Assembly: GCA_002352105.1 (NCBI GenBank)
Contig: DEHV01000008.1
Location: 63,672 to 115,580 of the forward strand
DNA from: Chitinophagaceae bacterium UBA2791
Lineage (GTDB): Bacteria; Bacteroidota; Bacteroidia; Chitinophagales; Chitinophagaceae
DNA: 51,909 nt
Direction of reading: 5' to 3'
Both the position numbers and the translations under genes were made by a program. The notes under the pieces are model-generated. The model saw only the letters and a list, made by a program, of their open reading frames with translations, searched no databases and was not told where the DNA came from. Of the stretch, positions 9,020-16,593 are shown in pieces; position 1 is the first letter of the stretch, and every line of letters starts with the position of its first letter.

Positions 9020-9627
9020 AGACGCTTGTATGATAATTATTTATTTTTTATAAAAACAATCCGACACGCAAAATGATTTTTCGCCTTTGCAAAGAAGGAT
9101 GATTGGATAGGAACTTTCACCACCGAAGCCAACGCGCACATTATGAACTGCGAAAGTATATCTTATACGGTTCAAATCAAAATCTGAACCGCCCCAATCT
9201 CCAAAATCTTGGCGAACAAACGCCATTTTTACCTCATAAAATACCAGGGGCCGGATTCCGGGTCCATTCCACAGATATTATGTATAACTGTTTAATGCTG
9301 ATATTATTGTGCAAGATGCCAAATGACAACGGCCAAATTTTATTGTGTTTCGTCAAACTATTTTATAGGAATAACACGCTTCCTGAGGAGGTAATTCTAC
9401 GCGAAACCAGGCAGGTAAAGGGCTGCGCAATTACACGGCCGGCGCTACCGCAGGAAGCCCATGCAATAGGACCATTCCGGGCAGTCATGCCTGCCGGATA
9501 GGCCGGCCTGATAACGCAAAGATCCGGTAGGCCGGAAGAGCAGTCCAGCCGGCATGGCGATAAATTAATAAAATTTTAATATCCAACGGTTCCCCGGCAA
9601 GAAGTACCGGGATCAAACGACCGGTTA
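9020..9627 (-). other. 608-bp gene-free leader and promoter region before wza
   Basis: This stretch lies between the 3' end of the exuT-like gene and the wza start, both on the minus strand. No frame in it looks like a protein. No exact TAnnTTTG element is visible on the minus strand; TAGTTTG read from 9360 is the nearest match. It contains a small hairpin, TGGCG (9210-9214) with CGCCA (9221-9225), flanked by T5 on the plus strand, and a GC-rich repeated element at 9494-9535. Its length and AT-richness near wza fit a long untranslated leader, a plausible target for the UpxY antiterminator encoded in the operon. Confidence 0.5.
9494..9535. repeat. Repeated CCGG(A)TAGGCCGG element
   Basis: CCGGATAGGCCGG (9494-9506) and CCGGTAGGCCGG (9524-9535) are near-identical direct repeats 30 bases apart, each partly palindromic. 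They lie about 100-130 bases downstream of the exuT-like gene on its strand and may form RNA structure at its 3' end. No function is assigned. Confidence 0.5.
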
Positions 9628-10938
9628 TCAGGCAGCCGGAGCCGTTTTTTTCCTGGCCAGCCAACCCATAAGAAGCCAGGCTACCAGGTATGCGCTGCCG
9701 CAGATGATAAACATGATATAATAGCCGATCTCAATATGCCCCTGCGCCTTGTAATAGTCGAACAACTTCCCGGCCAGCGCCGCAATAAGCACGCCGCCCA
9801 GGGCCCCGCCCATGCCGCCGATGCCGGTCACCGAAGCCACCTGATGATTGGCAAACCTGTCGGATACCGTGGTGAACAGATTGGCTGACCAGGCCTGGTG
9901 GGCCGAAGCGGCCAACCCGATGATCAACACGGCCAGCCACATATTGATGCTGCCCAGGTATTGCGCAAAAACCACGGGGATCACGCAAACGGCATAGATG
10001 AGCATGGAGGTCCTTCTGGCCCTTAGCAGGGGCCAGCCTTTTTTGATCAATACCAGGGGCAGCCATCCGCCCAGCACGCTTCCGAAGGAGGCCAGGGTGT
10101 ACACCAAAGCCACAGGCAATGCGATATCCGTTCCGTTCAATCCATATTCCGCCGTTAAGAAAGCAGGCAGCCAGAACAGGTAAAACCACCAAACCGGGTC
10201 GGTAAGGAACTTGCCTACCACGAATGCCCAGGTCTGCGGTAGCGACAGCAGTTTTGTCCATGAGGTTTTCGGTTGGTCGCCGGGTTTTACCGCGGCTTCC
10301 TCCATCCCCTCCTCTATATCGCTGTGGATATGATCGAACTCCGCTTTTTTAAGCTTTTTGCTTTTTGCGGGCACTTCATACAGGATAAACCAAAAAATAA
10401 TCCAGATAAAGCCAATGGCGCCCGTTAAAATAAAGGCCCAGCGCCATCCCATATATTCGGCGATCCAGGGAACGGTCAACGGGGCCAGGATAGCGCCCAC
10501 ATTGGTGCCGGCGTTAAATATCCCGGTGGCCAACGCGCGTTCTTTTTTAGGGAACCACTCGGCAACCGTTTTAATGGCCGCGGGAAAATTGCCCGCTTCG
10601 CTTGCGCCAAGGGCCGCCCGGGCAAAAACAAAGCCCAGCGTGCTCCTGACGAGGCCATGACCCACGGCCGCGACGCTCCATAAAAAAATGGACAACGCAT
10701 AACCAATACGGGTGCCCAGCTTATCGATCAGCCTTCCGGCGCCGAGCATGCCTATCGCATAAGAAAGCTGAAAGGCGATAACAATATTGGAATAATCGGA
10801 TTCCGACCAGTGAAACTCCTTTTCCAGGTTGGATTTAAGGAGACTGATCACGGCCCTGTCTAAATAATTGATCGTTGTAGCAAAAAATACGAGGGAGCAT
10901 ATCGTCCACCGGTGTTTTCCTATCTTCTCTTGAATCAT
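9628..10938 (-). CDS. exuT: MFS hexuronate transporter (ExuT-like)
   Basis: This is a twelve-helix major facilitator of the anion:cation symporter family. The first helix is followed by INYLDRAVISLL, typical of ExuT/GudP/DgoT proteins, and the 2-3 loop has GRLIDKLGTRIGY. The chosen ATG at 10938 gives 436 residues starting MIQEKIGKHRWTICSL; an upstream TTG at 10968 would add ten residues and looks less natural. It is the last gene of an operon with uxaC, kdgK and eda, so glucuronate or galacturonate is the likely substrate. The family alone does not fix the sugar. Confidence 0.85.
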   Translation of the reverse strand: MIQEKIGKHRWTICSLVFFATTINYLDRAVISLLKSNLEKEFHWSESDYSNIVIAFQLSYAIGMLGAGRLIDKLGTRIGYALSIFLWSVAAVGHGLVRSTLGFVFARAALGASEAGNFPAAIKTVAEWFPKKERALATGIFNAGTNVGAILAPLTVPWIAEYMGWRWAFILTGAIGFIWIIFWFILYEVPAKSKKLKKAEFDHIHSDIEEGMEEAAVKPGDQPKTSWTKLLSLPQTWAFVVGKFLTDPVWWFYLFWLPAFLTAEYGLNGTDIALPVALVYTLASFGSVLGGWLPLVLIKKGWPLLRARRTSMLIYAVCVIPVVFAQYLGSINMWLAVLIIGLAASAHQAWSANLFTTVSDRFANHQVASVTGIGGMGGALGGVLIAALAGKLFDYYKAQGHIEIGYYIMFIICGSAYLVAWLLMGWLARKKTAPAA

Positions 10939-11010
10939 ATGGCAGTTTTTATTCTTAAGGGCGCGCAACCAGTTCAGGGATGATCGGCCAGGTTCGGTTC
11001 AATGCAATCG

Positions 11011-11682
11011 TTATTTCCCTTTCTGCTTTACCGCTTTTATGGTTTCCAGCGTTTCTTTCGTCATTCGTTCGATCGTCGCATAGTCTTTCTGCTCCATCAG
11101 TTTTTTACTCACCAGCTTGCTTCCCATCCCTACCGAACATACGCCGGCCTTAAACCAGCCTTCGATATTTTCCTTCGTCGTATCTACGCCGCCGGTAGGC
11201 ATAAAGAGTAAATTAGGAAAAATATCTTTTATGCCGCTGAGAAATTCGGGCCCTAACATATTCCCGGGAAACAATTTAATGAATTTCATCCCTGCATTCT
11301 CTGCCGCAATGATCTCGCCGGGCGTCATACAGCCCGGAGCGTATAACAGGTCCTTCTCCACGGCATACTCGGCAACTTCCTTAACAAAACCCGGACTTAC
11401 CAGGAAGTCCGCCCCGGCATCCACATAGTCCCGGGCTGATTGCAGGTTCTTGATCGTGCCGACGCCCAATAACAGCCCCGGCATTTCGCTGTTGCGGACC
11501 GTAAGCAGCTTCTTAAAATTGCGGAAGGCCGCTTCGCCGCGATTGGTATATTCTATCGCTTTAACGCCTGCGCGATACAATGCCCTCAGCGTTTCAACGC
11601 TTACGGTCTCATCGGCGTTAAAATAAAGGGGCAGCATTCCCTGCTCAACGATCGTTTCAATGGCTTTATTTGTATTGCTCAT
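11011..11682 (-). CDS. eda: KDPG / 4-hydroxy-2-oxoglutarate aldolase
   Basis: The 223-residue class I aldolase splits 2-keto-3-deoxy-6-phosphogluconate into pyruvate and glyceraldehyde 3-phosphate. The Schiff-base lysine is seen in FIKLFPGN (Lys136) and the catalytic glutamate in AIEYTNRG (Glu44). The phosphate-binding MPTGGV follows at 161-166 and GVGTIKN at 73-79. It takes the product of the kinase encoded two genes upstream. It lies nine bases after the YhcH-like gene and 72 before the transporter start. Family and reaction are secure; the 4-hydroxy-2-oxoglutarate activity is a common second property of the family. Confidence 0.94.
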   Translation of the reverse strand: MSNTNKAIETIVEQGMLPLYFNADETVSVETLRALYRAGVKAIEYTNRGEAAFRNFKKLLTVRNSEMPGLLLGVGTIKNLQSARDYVDAGADFLVSPGFVKEVAEYAVEKDLLYAPGCMTPGEIIAAENAGMKFIKLFPGNMLGPEFLSGIKDIFPNLLFMPTGGVDTTKENIEGWFKAGVCSVGMGSKLVSKKLMEQKDYATIERMTKETLETIKAVKQKGK

Positions 11683-11691
11683 GTGTTTGAT

Positions 11692-12144
11692 TTAGATTTT
11701 AACTTTGATAACCAGTTTTTTTATTTCCTTATCGCCGATCATCGGCGCATGCACATCTTCCGGAAAGAAAATGGCAAACTGACCGGGTTTCAGGTCGAAG
11801 TACATATCAGGAGCGTCCGCATAAAACTGCACGTCCTTTTCGGGATTATAGTCTCCCTTGGGCGAGGAGCAGTCTCCCCGGGGCTTCCACCCGATGGTTT
11901 CGGCTCCGTTTAAGCAAAGCTGAATGTCTATATGATCGTTATGACATTCAAATTTGGCGGCAGACTCTTCCCTGCTCATCCCCTGTTTGCTCATCACCGC
12001 GGCTTTCAGCGCGTCTCCCTGGATCTCGTACTTGCCTACGGCCAAGGCCTGCAGGTCTGTATTGCGTATGTATTCAAAAGCTTTTTCAAAAAGCGGGTGC
12101 GCGCTGAAATACCTGGGCGCGTTGGCGATCGTATCGATTATCAT
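11692..12144 (-). CDS. YhcH/YjgK/YiaL family (DUF386) protein
   Basis: The 150-residue protein matches the DUF386 cupin-like family by length and by segments such as GKYEIQGDALKA (about 38-49), ECHNDHIDIQLCLNGAETIG and PGQFAIFFPEDVHAP with its conserved C-terminal histidine. Family members are beta-barrel proteins linked to sugar-acid catabolism (YhcH with sialic acid, YiaL with keto-sugars, EbgC as a beta-galactosidase subunit), and some are thought to be sugar anomerases. Its position between kdgK and eda suggests it helps with a uronate or keto-deoxy acid intermediate. The exact reaction is not known. Confidence 0.85.
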   Translation of the reverse strand: MIIDTIANAPRYFSAHPLFEKAFEYIRNTDLQALAVGKYEIQGDALKAAVMSKQGMSREESAAKFECHNDHIDIQLCLNGAETIGWKPRGDCSSPKGDYNPEKDVQFYADAPDMYFDLKPGQFAIFFPEDVHAPMIGDKEIKKLVIKVKI

Positions 12145-12169
12145 ACTATTCTAATTTTCAGGATTAATA

Positions 12170-13195
12170 TTATCGTTGCACTCTTCCGCTTCCGTCGCCC
12201 TTCATCAGGTCCTTCACTTCGCTAAGCGTAGCATGGTTCAGGTCGCCGGGTATCGTATGTTTTAACGCCGAGGCGGCAACGCCAAACTCTGCGGCCTCGC
12301 TCATCTTCATACCGGTTACCAGTCCGTAGATGAATCCGCTGGCGAAGGAGTCGCCGCTACCCACGCGATCCACTATGCGCACTTCATATTGTTTGGTGTG
12401 GTAAAATTCATTGCCGTCGTATACCAGGGCGCTCCATCCGTTATCGCTGGCGCTATGGCTTTCCCTCAGGGTGGAAGCAATGTATTTAAATCCGAATTTC
12501 GCTTTCATTTGCTGGAATACGCTTTTGTACCCCTCGAGGTTCAACTCGCCCTTGGTCACATCCGTTCCCTCCGCTTTAAATCCTAAGGTCGTTTCGGCGT
12601 CTTCTTCATTCCCGATACATACGTCCACATACTGGCAAAGCCGGGTCATGATTTCCCTTGCTTTTTCCTTGCTCCAGAGTTTTTTCCGGTAGTTGAGGTC
12701 GATGCTGGTCACAATTCCCTTTGCCTTTGCCGCTTTCAACGCCGCTTCGGCCAGCGCGGCCGCCTTATCGCTTAAAGCGGGCGTGATGCCGGTAGTGTGG
12801 AACCAGTCGGCCCCTTCGAGTATCTTATCGAAATCAAATTCTTTCACGTCCACATCGGCTATCGAGGCGCCGGCGCGATCGTATACCACCTGCGAAGCCC
12901 TCATGGAGGCGCCGGTTTCCAGGAAATAGATGCCCAGCCTGTCTCCCCCTCTCACAATAAACTGCGTGTCTACGCCATAACGACGCAAATGGTTAATGGC
13001 GGACTGACCGATCGGGTTATTCGGGACCTTGGTTACGAAAGTCCCGTTTTCGCCATAATTACAGATGGCAGCGGCAACATTGGCTTCTCCCCCGCCATAG
13101 GTCACGTCAAAACTATCGGATTGAACGAATCTTTTAAAATCAGGGGTTGACAGGCGGAGCATAATTTCACCAAGCGTTACTACTTTCTTTTTCAT
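12170..13195 (-). CDS. kdgK: 2-keto-3-deoxygluconate kinase (PfkB family)
   Basis: The 341-residue PfkB/ribokinase-fold enzyme phosphorylates 2-keto-3-deoxygluconate with ATP to KDPG. The N-terminal substrate motif YGGGEANVA is at residues 33-41, DLNYRKKLW at 166-174, and the ATP/anion-hole motif VGSGDSF at 278-284 with catalytic Asp282. Its gene lies 23 bases after uxaC and two genes before eda, which fixes the choice of substrate among PfkB sugars with good confidence. The start MKKKVVTLGEIMLRLS is typical. It acts in the cytoplasm. Confidence 0.9.
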   Translation of the reverse strand: MKKKVVTLGEIMLRLSTPDFKRFVQSDSFDVTYGGGEANVAAAICNYGENGTFVTKVPNNPIGQSAINHLRRYGVDTQFIVRGGDRLGIYFLETGASMRASQVVYDRAGASIADVDVKEFDFDKILEGADWFHTTGITPALSDKAAALAEAALKAAKAKGIVTSIDLNYRKKLWSKEKAREIMTRLCQYVDVCIGNEEDAETTLGFKAEGTDVTKGELNLEGYKSVFQQMKAKFGFKYIASTLRESHSASDNGWSALVYDGNEFYHTKQYEVRIVDRVGSGDSFASGFIYGLVTGMKMSEAAEFGVAASALKHTIPGDLNHATLSEVKDLMKGDGSGRVQR

Positions 13196-13218
13196 ATTCT
13201 TTGTTTTAAGTCGTTTTA

Positions 13219-14619
13219 TTAGAAATTAAAATACTGTTCTGCGTTATGGTAACAGATGTTCTTTACGATCTGCCCCGTCCATTCCATATCATTTGGCAAT
13301 TCGCCGTTCTCTATTTCTTCGCCCAGGATATTGCACAATATCCTCCTGAAATATTCATGGCGGGGATAAGAAAGAAAGCTCCTGGAATCGGTAAGCATGC
13401 CCACGAACCTGCTTAGCAATCCCATATTGGATAAAGCGTTGAGCTGTTTGATCATGCCATCCTTCTGGTCGAGGAACCACCAGGCGGAGCCGAACTGTAT
13501 CTTTCCCGCTACGGAGCCGTCGTTGAAATTGCCGATCATGCTAGCCATCAGTTCGTTGTCGGCAGGGTTCAGGTTATACAAAATGGTCTTGGCCAGCTGG
13601 TTATTTTTATCCAGCCCGTCCAAAAAAGTCGATAAGGCCCTGGCCTGCGGAAAATCGCCGATGGAATCCCAGCCCGTGTCGGGCCCCAATAGCTTCAGCA
13701 TGCGGGCATTGTTGCCGCGCAGCGCGCCGAGATGGTACTGTTGCACCCATCCTTTTTCCCAATCCCATATCGCAAACTGGCGCAGCAGGGCCGATTTCAG
13801 CTTCAGGTTTTCCTCTCTGCCCAGGGATTTGCCCGATCTTATCTTCGAGAAGGCGGCGGCGGCTTCCGCTTCGGTGAACGCTTCCGCGTAAATCTGCTCC
13901 AGGCCATGGTCAGATACGGTACAGCCCATCGACGCAAAAAAATCATGGCGTTTCTTCAACGCATTGAGATAGTCGGCATAAGAGCTTATGGAAACGCCCG
14001 CCGCTTCTTCGAGTTTGGCTGCGTACGCGTTAAAGGACGCGGGATCGTCCACAGACATCGCTTTATCGGGACGAAACGCCGGCAGGATCTTTATCCCGAA
14101 ACCGTCTTCCTTTATTTTCCGGTGATGTTCCAGGGAATCGACAGGATCATCGGTAGTGCAGACCGTCTTCACGTTCATTTTCAGCAACAGCTCCCTGACG
14201 GAATACTCCGGCGTTTGCAATTTTGCGGAACAGGTTTCGTATATTTTTTTAGCCGATCTTCCATTCAGGGTATCGTACACGTCAAAATATCTTTGCAGTT
14301 CCAGGTGCGTCCAGTGATACAGCGGGTTGCGCAGCGTATAGGGAACCGTTTCGGCCCACTGTTGAAATTTTTCCTCATCCGATCGTTTGCCGGTGCAATA
14401 GCTTTCGTCCACCCCGTTAGAACGCATGGCGCGCCATTTATAATGATCGCCGGCCAGCCAGGCCTGGGTAAGGTTTTCGAAACGGATGTCTTCCGCGATC
14501 TGGTCGGGGGCAAGATGACAATGATAATCGATGATAGGAAGAGGTTTGGCAACCTCGTGATATAAATGCTCCGCCGTTTTATTGTAAAGCAGAAAGTTTT
14601 CGTCTAGAAATCTCTTCAT
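13219..14619 (-). CDS. uxaC: Glucuronate isomerase (uronate isomerase)
   Basis: The 466-residue amidohydrolase-superfamily enzyme converts D-glucuronate to D-fructuronate and D-galacturonate to D-tagaturonate. The metal-binding IDYHCHLAP is at residues 30-38 (His33, His35), followed by family blocks FENLTQAWLAGDHYKWRAMR, TDDPVDSLEHH and, near the C-terminus, LTDSRSFLSYPRHEYFRR. Length equals the family norm. It is the first gene of the operon, consistent with the first intracellular step. UxuB/UxaB and UxuA/UxaA, needed to reach KDG, are not in the window. Confidence 0.95.
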   Translation of the reverse strand: MKRFLDENFLLYNKTAEHLYHEVAKPLPIIDYHCHLAPDQIAEDIRFENLTQAWLAGDHYKWRAMRSNGVDESYCTGKRSDEEKFQQWAETVPYTLRNPLYHWTHLELQRYFDVYDTLNGRSAKKIYETCSAKLQTPEYSVRELLLKMNVKTVCTTDDPVDSLEHHRKIKEDGFGIKILPAFRPDKAMSVDDPASFNAYAAKLEEAAGVSISSYADYLNALKKRHDFFASMGCTVSDHGLEQIYAEAFTEAEAAAAFSKIRSGKSLGREENLKLKSALLRQFAIWDWEKGWVQQYHLGALRGNNARMLKLLGPDTGWDSIGDFPQARALSTFLDGLDKNNQLAKTILYNLNPADNELMASMIGNFNDGSVAGKIQFGSAWWFLDQKDGMIKQLNALSNMGLLSRFVGMLTDSRSFLSYPRHEYFRRILCNILGEEIENGELPNDMEWTGQIVKNICYHNAEQYFNF

Positions 14620-14727
14620 GATATAGAATTAAAAACCAAGATAGACCGCTCCCGGTATAAAGATATGGGTTCGCGCCATCGCTGTTTTATCATTTATTGA
14701 ATAATGCGCCGTTTTTACCTGGCGCTC

Positions 14728-14755
14728 CAAAGATAGAGAATACTACTATTGGTAT
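14728..14755 (-). promoter_or_regulatory. Candidate -7 element and operator before uxaC
   Basis: On the minus strand TATCTTTG (14735-14728) is an exact match to the Bacteroidota -7 consensus TAnnTTTG, about 110 bases before the uxaC start. Next to it, where the spacer should lie, is an imperfect palindrome ATACTACTATTGGTAT (14740-14755, ATAC...GTAT arms) that could be an operator. No clear -33 TTG is present at the right distance, so the promoter call is weak. Confidence 0.4.
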
Positions 14756-14803
14756 TCACTTATCCAGTTTCATTTTTAATGGGCGCGGTTGCAAATCAAA
14801 AAA

Positions 14804-15379
14804 TCAGGCGGGTTTTCGGTTGAGCCCGTTAAGTATCCGGCCTATTTCGTCCGGGCGGGCTATATGGTCAGGCCTGATGCTAAGCAATGCCTGCCGGGGT
14901 AAAAAATCTACTTCCGCCGTATCGGGATCCTGGACAATGCACAAACCGCCGCGGGTTTTGATCTTTTGCAATCCTTCGATACCGTCTATGCTGGCCCCCG
15001 ATAACAGGATGGCTACGGCCGCGCTTCCATAAACCTCCGCCGCCGACTCAAAAGTGATGTCGATGCTGGGCCGGCTGAAATTCACTTTCTCCGAATCGTC
15101 AAGCGAAAAGCTGCCGTCTTTTTCGATCAGCAGGTGATAGTCTGCCGGGGCAATATAGACCGTGGCCGGTTGAATACGCTCCTTCTCATCCGCCTCCTTG
15201 ACGCGCAGGGCTGTTTTGCCGCCAAAGATATCAATGAGCGTGGAATCGGAGGAAGGTTTGCGATGGAGAACAATAACAACGGCAAAATTCCCCGGAAGCA
15301 GCGGCTGAAGCGCCTTTAATATGATCTGAATGCTTCCGGCCGATCCTCCTATCAGTACAAGATCGTAATGGGCAGTCAT
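14804..15379 (-). CDS. cheB: CheB-type protein-glutamate methylesterase, no receiver domain
   Basis: The protein contains only the CheB catalytic domain. With the ATG at 15379 (MTAHYDLVLIGGSAGS) it is 191 residues, and that ATG overlaps the cheR stop as ATGA; an ATG at 15394 would add five residues. The triad is visible as Ser13 in GGSAGS, His39 in VLHRKP and Asp132 in SIDGIEGL, with spacing close to that of E. coli CheB. The N-terminal receiver that normally controls CheB is absent. It would remove methyl groups (or deamidate) at CheR sites. No chemoreceptor is encoded nearby; the coiled coil of the neighbouring hybrid kinase is a possible target (inference). Confidence 0.92.
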   Translation of the reverse strand: MTAHYDLVLIGGSAGSIQIILKALQPLLPGNFAVVIVLHRKPSSDSTLIDIFGGKTALRVKEADEKERIQPATVYIAPADYHLLIEKDGSFSLDDSEKVNFSRPSIDITFESAAEVYGSAAVAILLSGASIDGIEGLQKIKTRGGLCIVQDPDTAEVDFLPRQALLSIRPDHIARPDEIGRILNGLNRKPA

Positions 15380-16200
15380 GTTATTTTCTTCCATATTCTC
15401 TCTTTGTTGTTGAGCTGAATATATTTATGGCCGATCGACGAAAACTTGACCTGCTCCTTTGATCCCAGGGCAAGGTATCCAAACCTCTCCAGGCTGTGAT
15501 CAAACAAGTTAAGCGCCTTATCCTGCAATTCCTTATTAAAATAGATCAATACGTTCCGGCAAACGATCAACTGAAATTCATTGAACGACCAATCCGACAC
15601 AAGGTTATGGGTAGAAAGGGTGATGTTCTCTTTTAAAGAATCGTCAAACTTGGCCAGGCTGTATTTGGCGGTATAATAATCGGAAAACGTCTTTTTGCCT
15701 CCGCTTTGAATATAGTTTTCAGAGAACTGTTTCATCAGGCTCAGGGGATAAATGCCGGTCCGCGCCTTCTGCAACGCCAGGGGGTTGATATCCGTGGCGT
15801 ACAAACGCGATTTATGGAGGATATTGGCCTCCTGTAACAAGATCGCCATCGAGATCACTTCCTCGCCGGTAGAACAGCCGGCATGCCAGATGCGGATGAA
15901 CGGATGCGTGGCCAGCACCGGCAAAACGTCTTCCCTTAATGTTCTATAGAAGGAAGGATCGCGAAACATTTCCGTTACGTTCACCGTAATCTCTTCTATA
16001 AACCGGGCGAGATAATTCTTATCCGAGATCAGCCTGTACCTCAATTCCGCAAAACTGGGAAACTTATCCAGCAACACCAGCCTGGAGATCCTTCTTTTTA
16101 TAGAAGCGCCTGAATAACCCGTAAAATCATAACCGTATATCTCGATAAGGTCGTTTAACAGCAATTCAACCTCTTCATCCCTGATATTCTGTTGTTGCAC
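15376..16200 (-). CDS. cheR: CheR-type protein-glutamate O-methyltransferase
   Basis: This 274-residue SAM-dependent methyltransferase has the CheR N-terminal helical domain (GYDFTGYSGASIKRRI, about 23-38) with TVNVTEMFRDP at 72-82, then a Rossmann domain with AGCSTGEE (107-114), ATDINPLAL (135-143) and CRNVLIYF (214-221). It transfers methyl groups to glutamates, normally on chemoreceptor coiled coils. It lies four bases after a single-receiver gene and overlaps cheB. No TPR or pentapeptide-binding extension is seen. In Bacteroidota such CheR/CheB pairs often accompany sensor kinases rather than flagellar chemotaxis. Confidence 0.93.
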   Translation of the reverse strand: MQQQNIRDEEVELLLNDLIEIYGYDFTGYSGASIKRRISRLVLLDKFPSFAELRYRLISDKNYLARFIEEITVNVTEMFRDPSFYRTLREDVLPVLATHPFIRIWHAGCSTGEEVISMAILLQEANILHKSRLYATDINPLALQKARTGIYPLSLMKQFSENYIQSGGKKTFSDYYTAKYSLAKFDDSLKENITLSTHNLVSDWSFNEFQLIVCRNVLIYFNKELQDKALNLFDHSLERFGYLALGSKEQVKFSSIGHKYIQLNNKERIWKKIT

Positions 16201-16204
16201 GAGA

Positions 16205-16570
16205 TTATTTTAAATATGCTTTCAGGAGCGGTTCCAGTTTATCTATATCGACGGGTTTGGAGATATAATCTTCTGCGCCGGCCTCCAGGCATTTTTCCCT
16301 GTCGCCGGGCATTGCCTGGGCCGTAATGGCAATTACCGGGACCTTTATCCCCGCTTCGCCGATCTTTGCAATGCCTTCGTATCCGTCCATTTCAGGCATC
16401 ATCATATCCATCAGCACTACGCCTACGTCATCCGCCGAAAGCAGCATATCAAAAGCTTCCGACATGGAGGAGGCGGAAAGGCAATGGTATCCCCTGGCTT
16501 TCAGGACGGCCTTGAGCGCAAAAATATTGCGCGCATCATCATCTACAATAAGGGCTTTTTTATGAACCAT
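16205..16570 (-). CDS. Single-domain response regulator
   Basis: The 121-residue protein is a lone receiver domain. Acidic pocket residues are in VDDDARN (9-15), the phospho-acceptor is Asp55 in LMDMMMPEMDGY, the conserved Thr is in AITAQA (about 83) and the Lys is in YISKP (Lys105). No output domain is present. Its sequence is very close to the third receiver of the hybrid kinase encoded just upstream (shared MDMMMPEMDGYE and DREKC blocks), suggesting duplication and a role as a phosphate shuttle or sink in the same relay. The gene sits 23 bases after the kinase and four before cheR. Confidence 0.92.
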   Translation of the reverse strand: MVHKKALIVDDDARNIFALKAVLKARGYHCLSASSMSEAFDMLLSADDVGVVLMDMMMPEMDGYEGIAKIGEAGIKVPVIAITAQAMPGDREKCLEAGAEDYISKPVDIDKLEPLLKAYLK

Positions 16571-16593
16571 TGTTTTTTCGTTAACTCCACAAG

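Noticed and set aside
9085..9094. Perfect ten-base palindrome CTTTGCAAAG before wza
   Set aside because: Short, without a second copy or a promoter in phase; may be chance in AT-rich DNA.
9103..9501. Open plus-strand frame of 132 codons in the gap before wza
   Set aside because: Composition is Pro/Arg/His-rich with no recognisable fold, and the region overlaps a likely leader; it looks like chance.
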